The notes under the pieces are model-generated. The model made no database searches. It worked only from the letters and a program-made list of their open reading frames with translations, and was not told where the DNA came from. A stretch of DNA of 41,495 nt, taken from assembly GCA_903915125.1 (NCBI GenBank), contig CAIWRR010000064.1, positions 1-41,495 on the forward strand, in the 5' to 3' direction. Positions within the stretch are counted from its first letter, which is position 1; each line of letters starts with the position of its first letter. The stretch is from Candidatus Firestoneibacteriota bacterium (GTDB lineage Bacteria > Oederibacteriota > D2-FULL-39-29 > CAIOVX01). Shown in pieces: positions 15,780 through 23,382 of this stretch. Position numbers and translations under genes: made by a program.

Positions 15780-17233
15780 ACACTGTGTCACTTAAGGATT
15801 TTATATACCTGATTCCGGAGTCCTTTGTCCTCTGTCTGGGTATTTTGATACTTATATTGGATCTTTTTACCCCTGTCAATATTAGGCGCAAGCATGTACT
15901 CAATATTTCAGTTTTGGGGCTGCTGCTTTCTCTGCCGCTCCTTGTTTACGCTCCCCCAAAAGGCCTGATATTGGGAGACATGGTTTCAATTGACACCTAT
16001 GCCATCTTCTTTAAATGTATAATAGTCCTCTCGGCTGTGTTTGCGCTGACTATGGCAAAGTTCTACGCTCCGATAAAGGATGAGGTTATAGGAGAATTCT
16101 CGGCGCTTGTTGTTTTCGCAGTCCTCGGTATGATGTTCATGGTTTCATCGAGCGACCTTCTGATGATATTCTTGAGCGTGGAATTCGTAAGTATTGCTTT
16201 CTTCATTCTCACTGGATACATCAAGAACGACCCTAAGTCTGCAGAGGGAGCGCTAAAGTATTTCCTTATAGGGGCTTTTTCGGCAGGCATCTTTGTCTAC
16301 GGAATGTCACTGGTAATTATCTCAACCGGAACCTCAAATTTGAAAGCTATGTCCGGAATATTGCACGCTCCAGCGGGCTACAGCCCGCTCTTTTTAACCG
16401 GATTCCTGCTTATGCTGGTTGGGTTCGGCTACAAGATTGCGATGGTGCCGTTCCATACTTGGGCGCCCGACGCCTATGAAGGCGCTCCGACTCCGGTAAC
16501 CGCGCTTCTTTCCGCCGCTTCAAAGGCAGCGGGTTTTGCGGTATTGCTGAGGGTGGCATTGGCCGCCGTGACCGGCAGAGCAGACCTGGTACTGGCATTG
16601 GCGGTGCTTTCCGCGCTTACGATGACTGCCGGAAACCTGATGGCGCTCCAGCAGAACAATGTCAAAAGGCTGCTTGCTTACTCAGGAATAGCTCACTCAG
16701 GCTATATCCTAATGGGGGTTGTCGCGGCGTGCTCAGGAACTGAACCGGAGCTTGGAATTACCTCGGTGTTGCTCTACGCTTTTGTCTACATGCTCATGAA
16801 TATAGGCGTATTTGCCGTGATAATTGCTTTCTTCAATAAAACCGGAAACGATGACATGCAGTCCTACTCCGGTATTTCAAAGAGCAATCCTTATCTCTCG
16901 CTGGTGCTGGTCGTTTTTCTCGTTTCGCTCGCCGGGATACCTCCTACGGCCGGGTTTATCGGGAAATTTTACGTTTTCTCGGCAATAATAAAAGCCGGCC
17001 CTAAGTTCCTGTGGCTTGCGATTGTAGGAATAATGAACAGCGTGGTTGCGCTCTACTACTATTTCAGAATTGCCTATTTTGTCTATTTTGGCGCGCAGAA
17101 AGACGACGGAAAAGTTGAGATCACTGCCGGACTTGCCGTTATAGCGGGTGTTACCGCAGGTCTGGCCCTGCTAGTCTGCATTTATCCGGGACCGTTTATT
17201 TCCGCAGCCAAGGTATCTGTCTTAATACCATGA
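15776..17233 (+). CDS. nuoN: NADH-quinone oxidoreductase subunit N
   Basis: 485 aa, about 14 membrane helices; third antiporter-like channel. Diagnostic blocks: SSDLLMIFLSVEFVSIAFFILTG with TM5 Glu, MVPFHTWAPDAYEGAPTPVT and the NNVKRLLAYSGIAHSGY segment. The start overlaps the nuoM stop (ATGA), and its own stop overlaps the next gene in the same way. It closes the complex I part of the operon; no nuoA-I genes are found in the window. Confidence 0.96.
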   Translation: MNTVSLKDFIYLIPESFVLCLGILILILDLFTPVNIRRKHVLNISVLGLLLSLPLLVYAPPKGLILGDMVSIDTYAIFFKCIIVLSAVFALTMAKFYAPIKDEVIGEFSALVVFAVLGMMFMVSSSDLLMIFLSVEFVSIAFFILTGYIKNDPKSAEGALKYFLIGAFSAGIFVYGMSLVIISTGTSNLKAMSGILHAPAGYSPLFLTGFLLMLVGFGYKIAMVPFHTWAPDAYEGAPTPVTALLSAASKAAGFAVLLRVALAAVTGRADLVLALAVLSALTMTAGNLMALQQNNVKRLLAYSGIAHSGYILMGVVAACSGTEPELGITSVLLYAFVYMLMNIGVFAVIIAFFNKTGNDDMQSYSGISKSNPYLSLVLVVFLVSLAGIPPTAGFIGKFYVFSAIIKAGPKFLWLAIVGIMNSVVALYYYFRIAYFVYFGAQKDDGKVEITAGLAVIAGVTAGLALLVCIYPGPFISAAKVSVLIP

Positions 17234-17835
17234 CGAAAATATTCATGGCGTTTCTCTTTGCAGTCTGGGCTATACCGGTTCTTGCCGATAATCAGCCTCA
17301 GCCGCAGGCGACTCCCGAGAGAAGTCAGCCGGTTTTTGGTCCCAAAATTGAAGAACTCTCCGTGAAACAGGCAGAAATAGCGGGCGAGATTCTTACAATT
17401 AAAGGTTCTGTCAGGTGGTTGTCTGAAAGAATTAGTATTGTAACGAAGGACGTTGCCTCCGGGAATAATGCGTCTGAACTTCTCGGGGCTGATTTGAAAA
17501 AAACGCAGGCTGGTTTGGATAGGGCTATAAAACAAGCCTCTGCCTTTGCGGATGACCTTGATTCTTTGAAGGCAAAACTGGGTTACCTTGCAGATGAATC
17601 AAAGGTCAGGTCTGACGATTTTAGGAGTTTGCGCGAGAACATCTCTTCTTTGAAGAAAAGCGTGGATGAGAACACCGAGAGCCTTATTGATTGCCGTAAA
17701 ACATGCCTGCAGCTGCGCGATGAATTAAACAAGAGCAGCAGGTTGACGCCGGAAGATCCTGCCGGCTGGCCCTATTGGGGAGTGGCCGGGACGGCGGTTG
17801 GGATACTCGCGTTGATTTTAGCGATAGTGAAATAA
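17230..17835 (+). CDS. Secreted/anchored coiled-coil protein, unknown
   Basis: 201 aa. A signal peptide (KIFMAFLFAVWAIPVLADN) is followed by a Pro/Gln-rich spacer. A long heptad-like region (about residues 40-165) is rich in E, K, L and S and probably forms a coiled coil, with a CRKTC pair near its end. A C-terminal membrane helix (WGVAGTAVGILALILAIV) and a final K end the protein. So it is likely exported with a C-terminal membrane anchor. It overlaps nuoN by 4 bp (ATGA) and is therefore coupled to complex I genes, but no known Nuo subunit looks like this. Function not recognised. Confidence 0.82.
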   Translation: MTKIFMAFLFAVWAIPVLADNQPQPQATPERSQPVFGPKIEELSVKQAEIAGEILTIKGSVRWLSERISIVTKDVASGNNASELLGADLKKTQAGLDRAIKQASAFADDLDSLKAKLGYLADESKVRSDDFRSLRENISSLKKSVDENTESLIDCRKTCLQLRDELNKSSRLTPEDPAGWPYWGVAGTAVGILALILAIVK

Positions 17836-17849
17836 TACCATAAAAAAGT

Positions 17850-17889
17850 TTGTAACGTTCTTAACGTTTGTAACGTTTGTAACGTAAAC
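17850..17889 (-). repeat. 9-bp-period intergenic repeat, copy 5
   Basis: Four units in the opposite orientation (plus strand TTGTAACGT, TCTTAACGT, TTGTAACGT, TTGTAACGT, then AAAC; minus strand GTTT followed by ACGTTACAA-type units). Lies 15 bp upstream of yicC, so it occupies the spot where its promoter or leader would be. No terminator is beside this copy. Confidence 0.88.
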
Positions 17890-17904
17890 AACCAGGAGAC
17901 TATT

Positions 17905-18771
17905 ATGAATAGCATGACGGGGTTTGGGCGGGGAGTTAAAGAAGCCAAGGGCGTCCGCTATTCAGTGGAGATAAGTTCGGTAAACCACAAGTACTTCGAT
18001 GTGAGTTTCCGCATGCCCGGATCAATGAACGAATATCAGAATAAGCTGAGAGAATTGCTGCACGCAAAAATTGACCGCGGTCATATTGAAGTCAATATTT
18101 TCGCATGGGAAAACAAGGAAGAGAAAGAAATAGTCGTAAACAGCAAGCTTGCGCGGAAATATCTCGGCGCGCTATCGGGGCTTGGAAAGACGCTGAAATT
18201 AGACGGGGGAATATCCATAGACCAAATACTTAAGTTTAACGACATAATCAGGACCTCGGAACATAAGGAAACCAGCTTCCCTGCGCTAAAAGAGGCTTTC
18301 GAGACAGCCCTTAAGAGCCTGACGGCCGCAAGAAAGAATGAAGGCGCGAAAGTCTGTAAAGACATAAGCGCCAGGACAGGTTCTCTGTCAAAGATGCTCG
18401 ATACCATAATAAAGATCAACGCCAGAATAATGCCGGAAAAGAAAAAGGCAGTAACGGAAAAACTGCAGGAGATATTTAAAAATGTAGAGAAGATAGACCA
18501 GAACAGGATTTGCGCGGAAGCTTCTTTGATGGTTGAAAGGGCGGACATCTCCGAAGAAATAGCCAGACTCTCGGGGCATATCGAGGAGTTTAAGCGGATA
18601 GCCGGGGAAAACAAACCCGCCGGCAGGAAGTTTGATTTCCTCCTGCAGGAGTTCATGAGGGAGATTAACACCATCGGCAGCAAATGCAACACAAATGAAA
18701 TATCCCATATTGTTGTCGCCTTCAAGGAAGAACTTGAGAAGGTGAGGGAGCAGGTTCAGAATGTTGAATAG
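17905..18771 (+). CDS. yicC: YicC-family endoribonuclease
   Basis: 288 aa. It starts with the family hallmark MNSMTGFGRG and has SSVNHKYFDVSFRMP and a C-terminal block QEFMREINTIGSKCNTNEISH that is nearly invariant in the family. YicC proteins are RNases that help degrade certain RNAs. CAGGAG precedes the ATG. It is the first gene of a yicC-gmk-rpoZ-priA cluster, an order conserved in many bacteria, and overlaps gmk by 11 bp. Confidence 0.95.
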   Translation: MNSMTGFGRGVKEAKGVRYSVEISSVNHKYFDVSFRMPGSMNEYQNKLRELLHAKIDRGHIEVNIFAWENKEEKEIVVNSKLARKYLGALSGLGKTLKLDGGISIDQILKFNDIIRTSEHKETSFPALKEAFETALKSLTAARKNEGAKVCKDISARTGSLSKMLDTIIKINARIMPEKKKAVTEKLQEIFKNVEKIDQNRICAEASLMVERADISEEIARLSGHIEEFKRIAGENKPAGRKFDFLLQEFMREINTIGSKCNTNEISHIVVAFKEELEKVREQVQNVE

Positions 18772-19393
18772 CAGCGTCTTTAGCCGGGTTATGAAAAAAT
18801 GGAGCAGGACGAGAGGCAGGCTTGTGGTGATTTCCTCGCCGACTGCCGGTGGCAAGACAACTGTCTGCGCCGCGCTTATAAAATCCGACAGAACCTGCGT
18901 GCGCTCTGTTTCGTGCACTACTCGGCGCCCGAGAAAGGGCGAGGAAGACGGGGTTGACTATTATTTTCTGGGGGAAAAAGCATTCAAAGAGAAAATAAAA
19001 CAGGGTTTCTTCTTGGAATGGGCTAAAGTGCACGACAGTTATTACGGGACGCCCGGAAGGTACGCCGAAGACCTTCTTAAAAAGGGCAAGAACGTAATTT
19101 TAACAATCGACGTGAATGGGGGCAAGCAGGTTAAGAGGAATTTTAAGGACGCGTGTTTTATCTTTCTTCTGCCGCCGTCTTTCAATGAAATGCTCAAGAG
19201 GATTAAGAGGAGAGGGACGGAAAGCAGGGCCGCGGTGAGCCTGCGTCTTTCAACGGCTGAAAAGGAGTTGAAAGAACTGCCGGCGTATCAATACCTTGTG
19301 ATAAATGACAGTCTTAACGACGCTGTCTGCAGGATAAGATCTATTATTAAAGCTGAGAATTCAAAGATAAAGCATGCCAAGGAGGCACATTAA
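18761..19393 (+). CDS. gmk: Guanylate kinase
   Basis: 210 aa; phosphorylates GMP to GDP with ATP. It has the GMP-binding part (SVSCTTRRPRKGEEDGVDYYF, with EWAKVHDSYYGTP) and the IDVNGGKQVK and RGTES blocks. The P-loop is unusual: SPTAGGKTT, where most guanylate kinases have GPSGVGKST or APSGAGKTT, so Ser replaces the first Gly/Ala and Thr-Ala replace Ser-Gly. The Lys and Thr that bind ATP phosphates remain. ATG18761 lies inside yicC with GGGAG upstream; ATG18791 is an alternative giving a 200-aa protein. Confidence 0.93.
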   Translation: MLNSSVFSRVMKKWSRTRGRLVVISSPTAGGKTTVCAALIKSDRTCVRSVSCTTRRPRKGEEDGVDYYFLGEKAFKEKIKQGFFLEWAKVHDSYYGTPGRYAEDLLKKGKNVILTIDVNGGKQVKRNFKDACFIFLLPPSFNEMLKRIKRRGTESRAAVSLRLSTAEKELKELPAYQYLVINDSLNDAVCRIRSIIKAENSKIKHAKEAH

Positions 19394-19605
19394 TGTCCAC
19401 ATTCAAGCTTGAAAAGATGCTCGACAAGGTTGACAACAAATATATGCTGACGGTTATCGCCGCAAAACGAGCGAGGGTTCTGAATGACAGGAGTTTCGAT
19501 TTTGACACAAAGTCCGCTTTCCGCAAAGCAACAAGCATCGGACTGGAAGAGGTTCTTGAAGGGAAAGTGACGCTGAAAGCAGAGGGCAAGAAGAAGTCGA
19601 AGTAA
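19393..19605 (+). CDS. rpoZ: RNA polymerase omega subunit
   Basis: 70 aa. It resembles RpoZ in length and in its conserved part (VDNKYMLTVIAAKRARVLND, then the KSAFRKATSIGLEEVLEGKV segment). Omega helps assemble the beta-prime subunit of RNA polymerase. The start ATG overlaps the gmk stop (TAATG) and has GGAGG at 19381-19385. Location after gmk is the common bacterial arrangement. Confidence 0.93.
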   Translation: MSTFKLEKMLDKVDNKYMLTVIAAKRARVLNDRSFDFDTKSAFRKATSIGLEEVLEGKVTLKAEGKKKSK

Positions 19606-19625
19606 GTTCCCTTCCAAGGACTAAC

Positions 19626-20321
19626 GTGAGCATTAACGCAAGGGAACAGATAAAGAAACATATCAAAAGGGCCGTAGAGGATGACGGTTATATTTGTTTT
19701 AGGGAAAAGCCCGATAAACCCGAAGGCGCGAAAACTCCGCTTTTCGGGGGGAAGGCCGAAGCTCTCAAGGCGCTCTATGAAAGCATTAAAGACTGCAGGA
19801 AGTGTATTCTGGGTGACTCGCGGAAAAACTTCGTTTTCGGAGAGGGGGATCCCGAGGCAAAGCTGGTTTTTGTCGGCGAGGCCCCCGGTGCGACCGAGGA
19901 TGATCAGGGAAGACCTTTTGTTGGGAAAGCCGGCAAGCTGCTGGACAAAATAATAGAGTCCATAGGTTTCAAGAGAGAAGAGGTCTTTATTCTTAACGTG
20001 CTGAAGTGCCGCCCTCCTGATAACAGGCCGCCTGAACCTGAAGAGGAAAATCTCTGCATTCCGTATCTGAAGGCTCAGATTGAAATTATCGCCCCAAAAA
20101 TTATCTGCACGCTGGGAAATCCGGCGACTCATATTTTGTTGAAAACGGAGATAGGCATTACCAGACTCCGCGGCACAATGCAGGATTACAACGGAATAAC
20201 TGTAATTCCGACCTACCACCCTTCCGCCTGTCTCAGAAATCCTAACCTTAAAGTAGATGTCTGGCATGATGTAAAGCTGCTGAGGAAGGAATATGACAGA
20301 ATATGTCGAAGCGGCGATTAA
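19626..20321 (+). CDS. Family 4 uracil-DNA glycosylase (Fe-S)
   Basis: 231 aa; removes uracil from DNA. Motif A GEAPGATED and motif B HPSACLRNP identify family 4 (UDGa). Four cysteines fit a [4Fe-4S] cluster: C-x2-C in DCRKCIL, and a pair 15 residues apart in KCRPPDNRPPEPEEENLC. The N-terminal 50 residues are a variable extension. GTG19626 with AAGGA upstream is the start used. The gene fills the place between rpoZ and priA where coaBC is found in many bacteria. It overlaps priA by 29 bp. Confidence 0.93.
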   Translation: MSINAREQIKKHIKRAVEDDGYICFREKPDKPEGAKTPLFGGKAEALKALYESIKDCRKCILGDSRKNFVFGEGDPEAKLVFVGEAPGATEDDQGRPFVGKAGKLLDKIIESIGFKREEVFILNVLKCRPPDNRPPEPEEENLCIPYLKAQIEIIAPKIICTLGNPATHILLKTEIGITRLRGTMQDYNGITVIPTYHPSACLRNPNLKVDVWHDVKLLRKEYDRICRSGD

Positions 20322-22149
20322 TGCGCCGGGAGATATTTCTTTCACATATCTGGTTCCGGAAGAGCTGAAAGGACGTCTTTCTTTATACCAGCGCGTTATT
20401 GTTCCTTTAGGCAACAGAAAAGCCATAGCCTTTGTAATAGGATTCCCTGCATCTTCTCCTGTTAAAAATCTCAAGAATATTTTGGCTGCTTATGACCCTT
20501 TGCCTGTCCTGGATAAGAATTTATCTGGCCTTGCGTTTTGGATGGCGGAAGAATATGCTTCTTCATTTGGAATGTGCCTTCACGCGATGCTTCCCGATAA
20601 GTTGAAAGTCTTCCCTCCTTTGAGAGGCAAGTTCCCGCCTTTGCCCGAGAGTTTTGTTGACGGCAGCGGTATTAAGCCTTCAGTACGGTCAATTGAACTT
20701 CCCGGAGCAAAAAGGAATGAGGAATACCTGGATATAATAAAAAAAACGGCGAAGGCCGGCGGCAAATCAATGATAATTCTTCCTGAAACGGAATCAATAC
20801 CTGGTTTTGCGGCGAAAGTCAGAGATGCCGGGGTACCGGTTGTTGAGTCGCACTCGAAACTTGCGCAAGGCAAACAATATTTAGCCCTTGCAGCCATGCA
20901 AGGCGAGGGGCCTCTGTGCGTTGTTGCTTCAAGACAGTGTCTCTTTCTGCCGGTTAGAGACTTGCGCGCAGTAATTCTCGAGGAAGAGAACGCCTCTATA
21001 TACAGGAGCGACGAAACTCCCAGATTCCTTGCCAGGGATGTACTGGTTGAGCGCGCAAAAAGCTCGGGATTTGAAGTTATTCTTGGTTCTTACCTGCTTT
21101 CGGTGGACACAAGGCTCCGTTTTCCTCCAGAAAAGAGCGAGTACTTTAAACCCGGCAGGATAACAGTAGTTGCTTTTAAGAACAGGTTTAGGATGCTCTC
21201 TCCGCTGGCCGTTAAGCCGCTTGAGGATGCTCTAAAACGCGGGAAAAACGCCGTTCTCATAACTACCAGAAAGGGTTACGCCACTGCGGTTTTTTGCGAC
21301 GATTGCGGCGATGTTATCCGCTGCAGTAAATGCGGTATACCGCTTGTTTTGCACAAAGAAGAGAACGTCCTGCGCTGCGGCTACTGCGGCGGGAAAAGCC
21401 CGGCCCGTGATGTTTGTCCAAAATGTAAAGGTGTACTCCTGTCAGGCATAGGCGATGGAGTTGAGCGAGCGGAATCTGAGCTTAGTGAACTTATTCCGGG
21501 GGTAAGTATCGCAAGGATTGACGCCGAAGTTCTTAAAAAAAAATCTGACCGGACCGGCTCTTTGGCAGAGTTTAGATCCGGGAACGGCAAGCTCGCGGTT
21601 GGAACCCACCTCGCCATTGGCTATCTGGCTGGCATGGAAGACGGAGCCGCTGTGATATCCGGTATTGAGCACATAATGAACAGAAATGATTTCCAGGCTG
21701 TTGAAAAAGCTCTTTCTTTTGTCGCAAAAGCAGCTGATACCGCTCCTGCTTCCGCAAAACTGATATTGCAGGTCAGGGATCCCAAAAATCCCGTGGCCAG
21801 AGCCGTCCAGGGCGGATCGGTTGCCGAGTTTATGAAAATAGAACTTGCTCAAAGAAAGGAGCTTCTTTACCCGCCATTCTCAAGACTGGCTTTTGTGACT
21901 CTTAACGGCAGGACAGAAGAAGAGCTTAAGACCATCATTGGAATATTTGGCGTTTCCCTGGAGACGCACAGCGGGGATGCAGTCGAAATTCTTGGCCCGC
22001 TTGAACTCGGTAAATCTCTTGGGGGACACAGGGCTCAATATCTTCTGCGCTCACAGAAAGGGGTCGGCGCCTTAATTAAGACGGCTAAGTCAAAACTTTT
22101 CCAGGATAAAAAGTTAAGAGCTAGAATGCCTGATGTAAATATTATTTGA
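20293..22149 (+). CDS. priA: PriA-like primosomal protein with degenerate helicase motifs
   Basis: 618 aa, against about 730 for E. coli PriA. The N-terminal DNA-binding domain (LYQRVIVPLGNRKAIAFV...) and eight zinc-binding cysteines (about 335-383: CDDCGDVIRCSKC, CGYCG, CPKC) are clear, as is the C-terminal domain (ELLYPPFSRLAFVTLNG). The ATPase motifs are not. Where GVTGSGKTE is expected (about 131-150) it reads ELPGAKRNEEYLD. Walker B DEEH is LEEEN (about 229-233). The GTQM..KGHDFP block is GTHLAIGYLAGM (about 436), and QVAGRAGR is FVAKAADTA. So it probably cannot unwind DNA, like the actinobacterial PriA proteins. Likely role: structural replication-restart protein. Confidence 0.88.
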   Translation: MTEYVEAAINAPGDISFTYLVPEELKGRLSLYQRVIVPLGNRKAIAFVIGFPASSPVKNLKNILAAYDPLPVLDKNLSGLAFWMAEEYASSFGMCLHAMLPDKLKVFPPLRGKFPPLPESFVDGSGIKPSVRSIELPGAKRNEEYLDIIKKTAKAGGKSMIILPETESIPGFAAKVRDAGVPVVESHSKLAQGKQYLALAAMQGEGPLCVVASRQCLFLPVRDLRAVILEEENASIYRSDETPRFLARDVLVERAKSSGFEVILGSYLLSVDTRLRFPPEKSEYFKPGRITVVAFKNRFRMLSPLAVKPLEDALKRGKNAVLITTRKGYATAVFCDDCGDVIRCSKCGIPLVLHKEENVLRCGYCGGKSPARDVCPKCKGVLLSGIGDGVERAESELSELIPGVSIARIDAEVLKKKSDRTGSLAEFRSGNGKLAVGTHLAIGYLAGMEDGAAVISGIEHIMNRNDFQAVEKALSFVAKAADTAPASAKLILQVRDPKNPVARAVQGGSVAEFMKIELAQRKELLYPPFSRLAFVTLNGRTEEELKTIIGIFGVSLETHSGDAVEILGPLELGKSLGGHRAQYLLRSQKGVGALIKTAKSKLFQDKKLRARMPDVNII

Positions 22150-22249
22150 GGCAGAAAGACGCGCCCTGTCCCCGGGATTCGTGAGTGGTCAGGGTCAGAA
22201 AGTCAGATGATTGAGTGTTTGTGGAGGTTGAGGCATAAGGGAGGATTGA

Positions 22250-23371
22250 GTGGAAAATGAGATTAAGCATAATCTAAGAATGCGGATGGACGCAGTAATT
22301 CTAACAGCAGCTTTTTTAGCGCTATTTACAGCGCCCTTATTCCCCGCGAAAGTAATGACAGGCATAATCGGAGACCTTCTGTCCGACGATTCCGCATTAA
22401 GGCAAAAGGCGCTTTACAGGCTTGATTCCTGTGATGCGAAAGAAAAAGAAGAAATCATTAAATCCCTTGTACTTGGCGCCTGTAAACGAGAGGTTTCCCA
22501 GAAATACGCCTTGCAGGATCTTAAAGCCATTGGTGTTTCCGCTATTTCCCCGGCCATGAATATTCTCGATGATTACAGTCTTGCCGAAGAGCAACCCTGG
22601 GCGGGTTTATGCGTGTCAATCGGGAATCCGGCTATTCCTGTTCTCAAACAACTCTTAAATTCAGAGCAGAACAGGTCTCTTGCGGCAGCGGCGCTTATCC
22701 TGATGATTGATCCGAAGATTCCCGATGTTACCTGCTTTCTTTCAAGGGCTTTAAGCAGATCAAAAGATGACAAGTTGTCAATGTTTTGCCTGAGAAATCT
22801 AAGCCATGCAATTAACCCAACGGACTCGGATATAAAAGCAATAAGCGGACTTGTTGAGGCCGGAGGGAGTATGGGCTCTGCCTCGCTAAATTGCCTGGAT
22901 AAATTCGGCGTTAAATCTGCGTCGGCCGCGCCGGTAGTCATAAAAGCCCTTAAAAAAGGGGAAAAAGACAGCAAGGTCCTGGCCTTAAAGGTTCTGGGCG
23001 GCATGGCAGAAGCTTCGTATGAGTCAGTGCCATATATATGCGAGCTGGCTGCCGGAGGAGACCTGGTAATGCGGTTGAATGCTCTAAGGGCTTTGGGTCA
23101 AATAGGCGTAGACCCGTCCCGCGTTCTGCCGGTTCTTGAGGAAGCGCTAAAAGACGACGATGAGTTCGTAAGGGCCTCAGCAGGAGAGGCAACCGGACTT
23201 TTTGACAAGAAAGCCGTTCGTTCCGTCCCGGTTCTTTCCTCTGCGTTGATGGCGTCAAAAAACATTTACACGCAGGATAAAATAATCCAGGCATTGAGGC
23301 GCATTGGCACTGAAGAAGCCATCGCGGCTGTTGACAGGTTCAGGAAGGAAGTAAGGCAAAAGAAAAATTGA
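22250..23371 (+). CDS. Exported HEAT-repeat protein
   Basis: 373 aa. After a short charged start comes a hydrophobic export signal (AVILTAAFLALFTAPLFPAK). The rest consists of HEAT-like helical repeats (e.g. ALKVLGGMAEASYESVPYI, ALRALGQIGVDPSRVLPVL, ASAGEATGLFDKKAVRSVP). Such alpha-solenoids act as binding scaffolds; partner unknown. GTG22250 is preceded by GGGAGG at a good distance. The end overlaps the region just before the acyl-CoA ligase start, suggesting cotranscription. The 100 bp upstream, between priA and this gene, holds no gene. Confidence 0.85.
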   Translation: MENEIKHNLRMRMDAVILTAAFLALFTAPLFPAKVMTGIIGDLLSDDSALRQKALYRLDSCDAKEKEEIIKSLVLGACKREVSQKYALQDLKAIGVSAISPAMNILDDYSLAEEQPWAGLCVSIGNPAIPVLKQLLNSEQNRSLAAAALILMIDPKIPDVTCFLSRALSRSKDDKLSMFCLRNLSHAINPTDSDIKAISGLVEAGGSMGSASLNCLDKFGVKSASAAPVVIKALKKGEKDSKVLALKVLGGMAEASYESVPYICELAAGGDLVMRLNALRALGQIGVDPSRVLPVLEEALKDDDEFVRASAGEATGLFDKKAVRSVPVLSSALMASKNIYTQDKIIQALRRIGTEEAIAAVDRFRKEVRQKKN

Positions 23372-23382
23372 ATGGAGATAGT

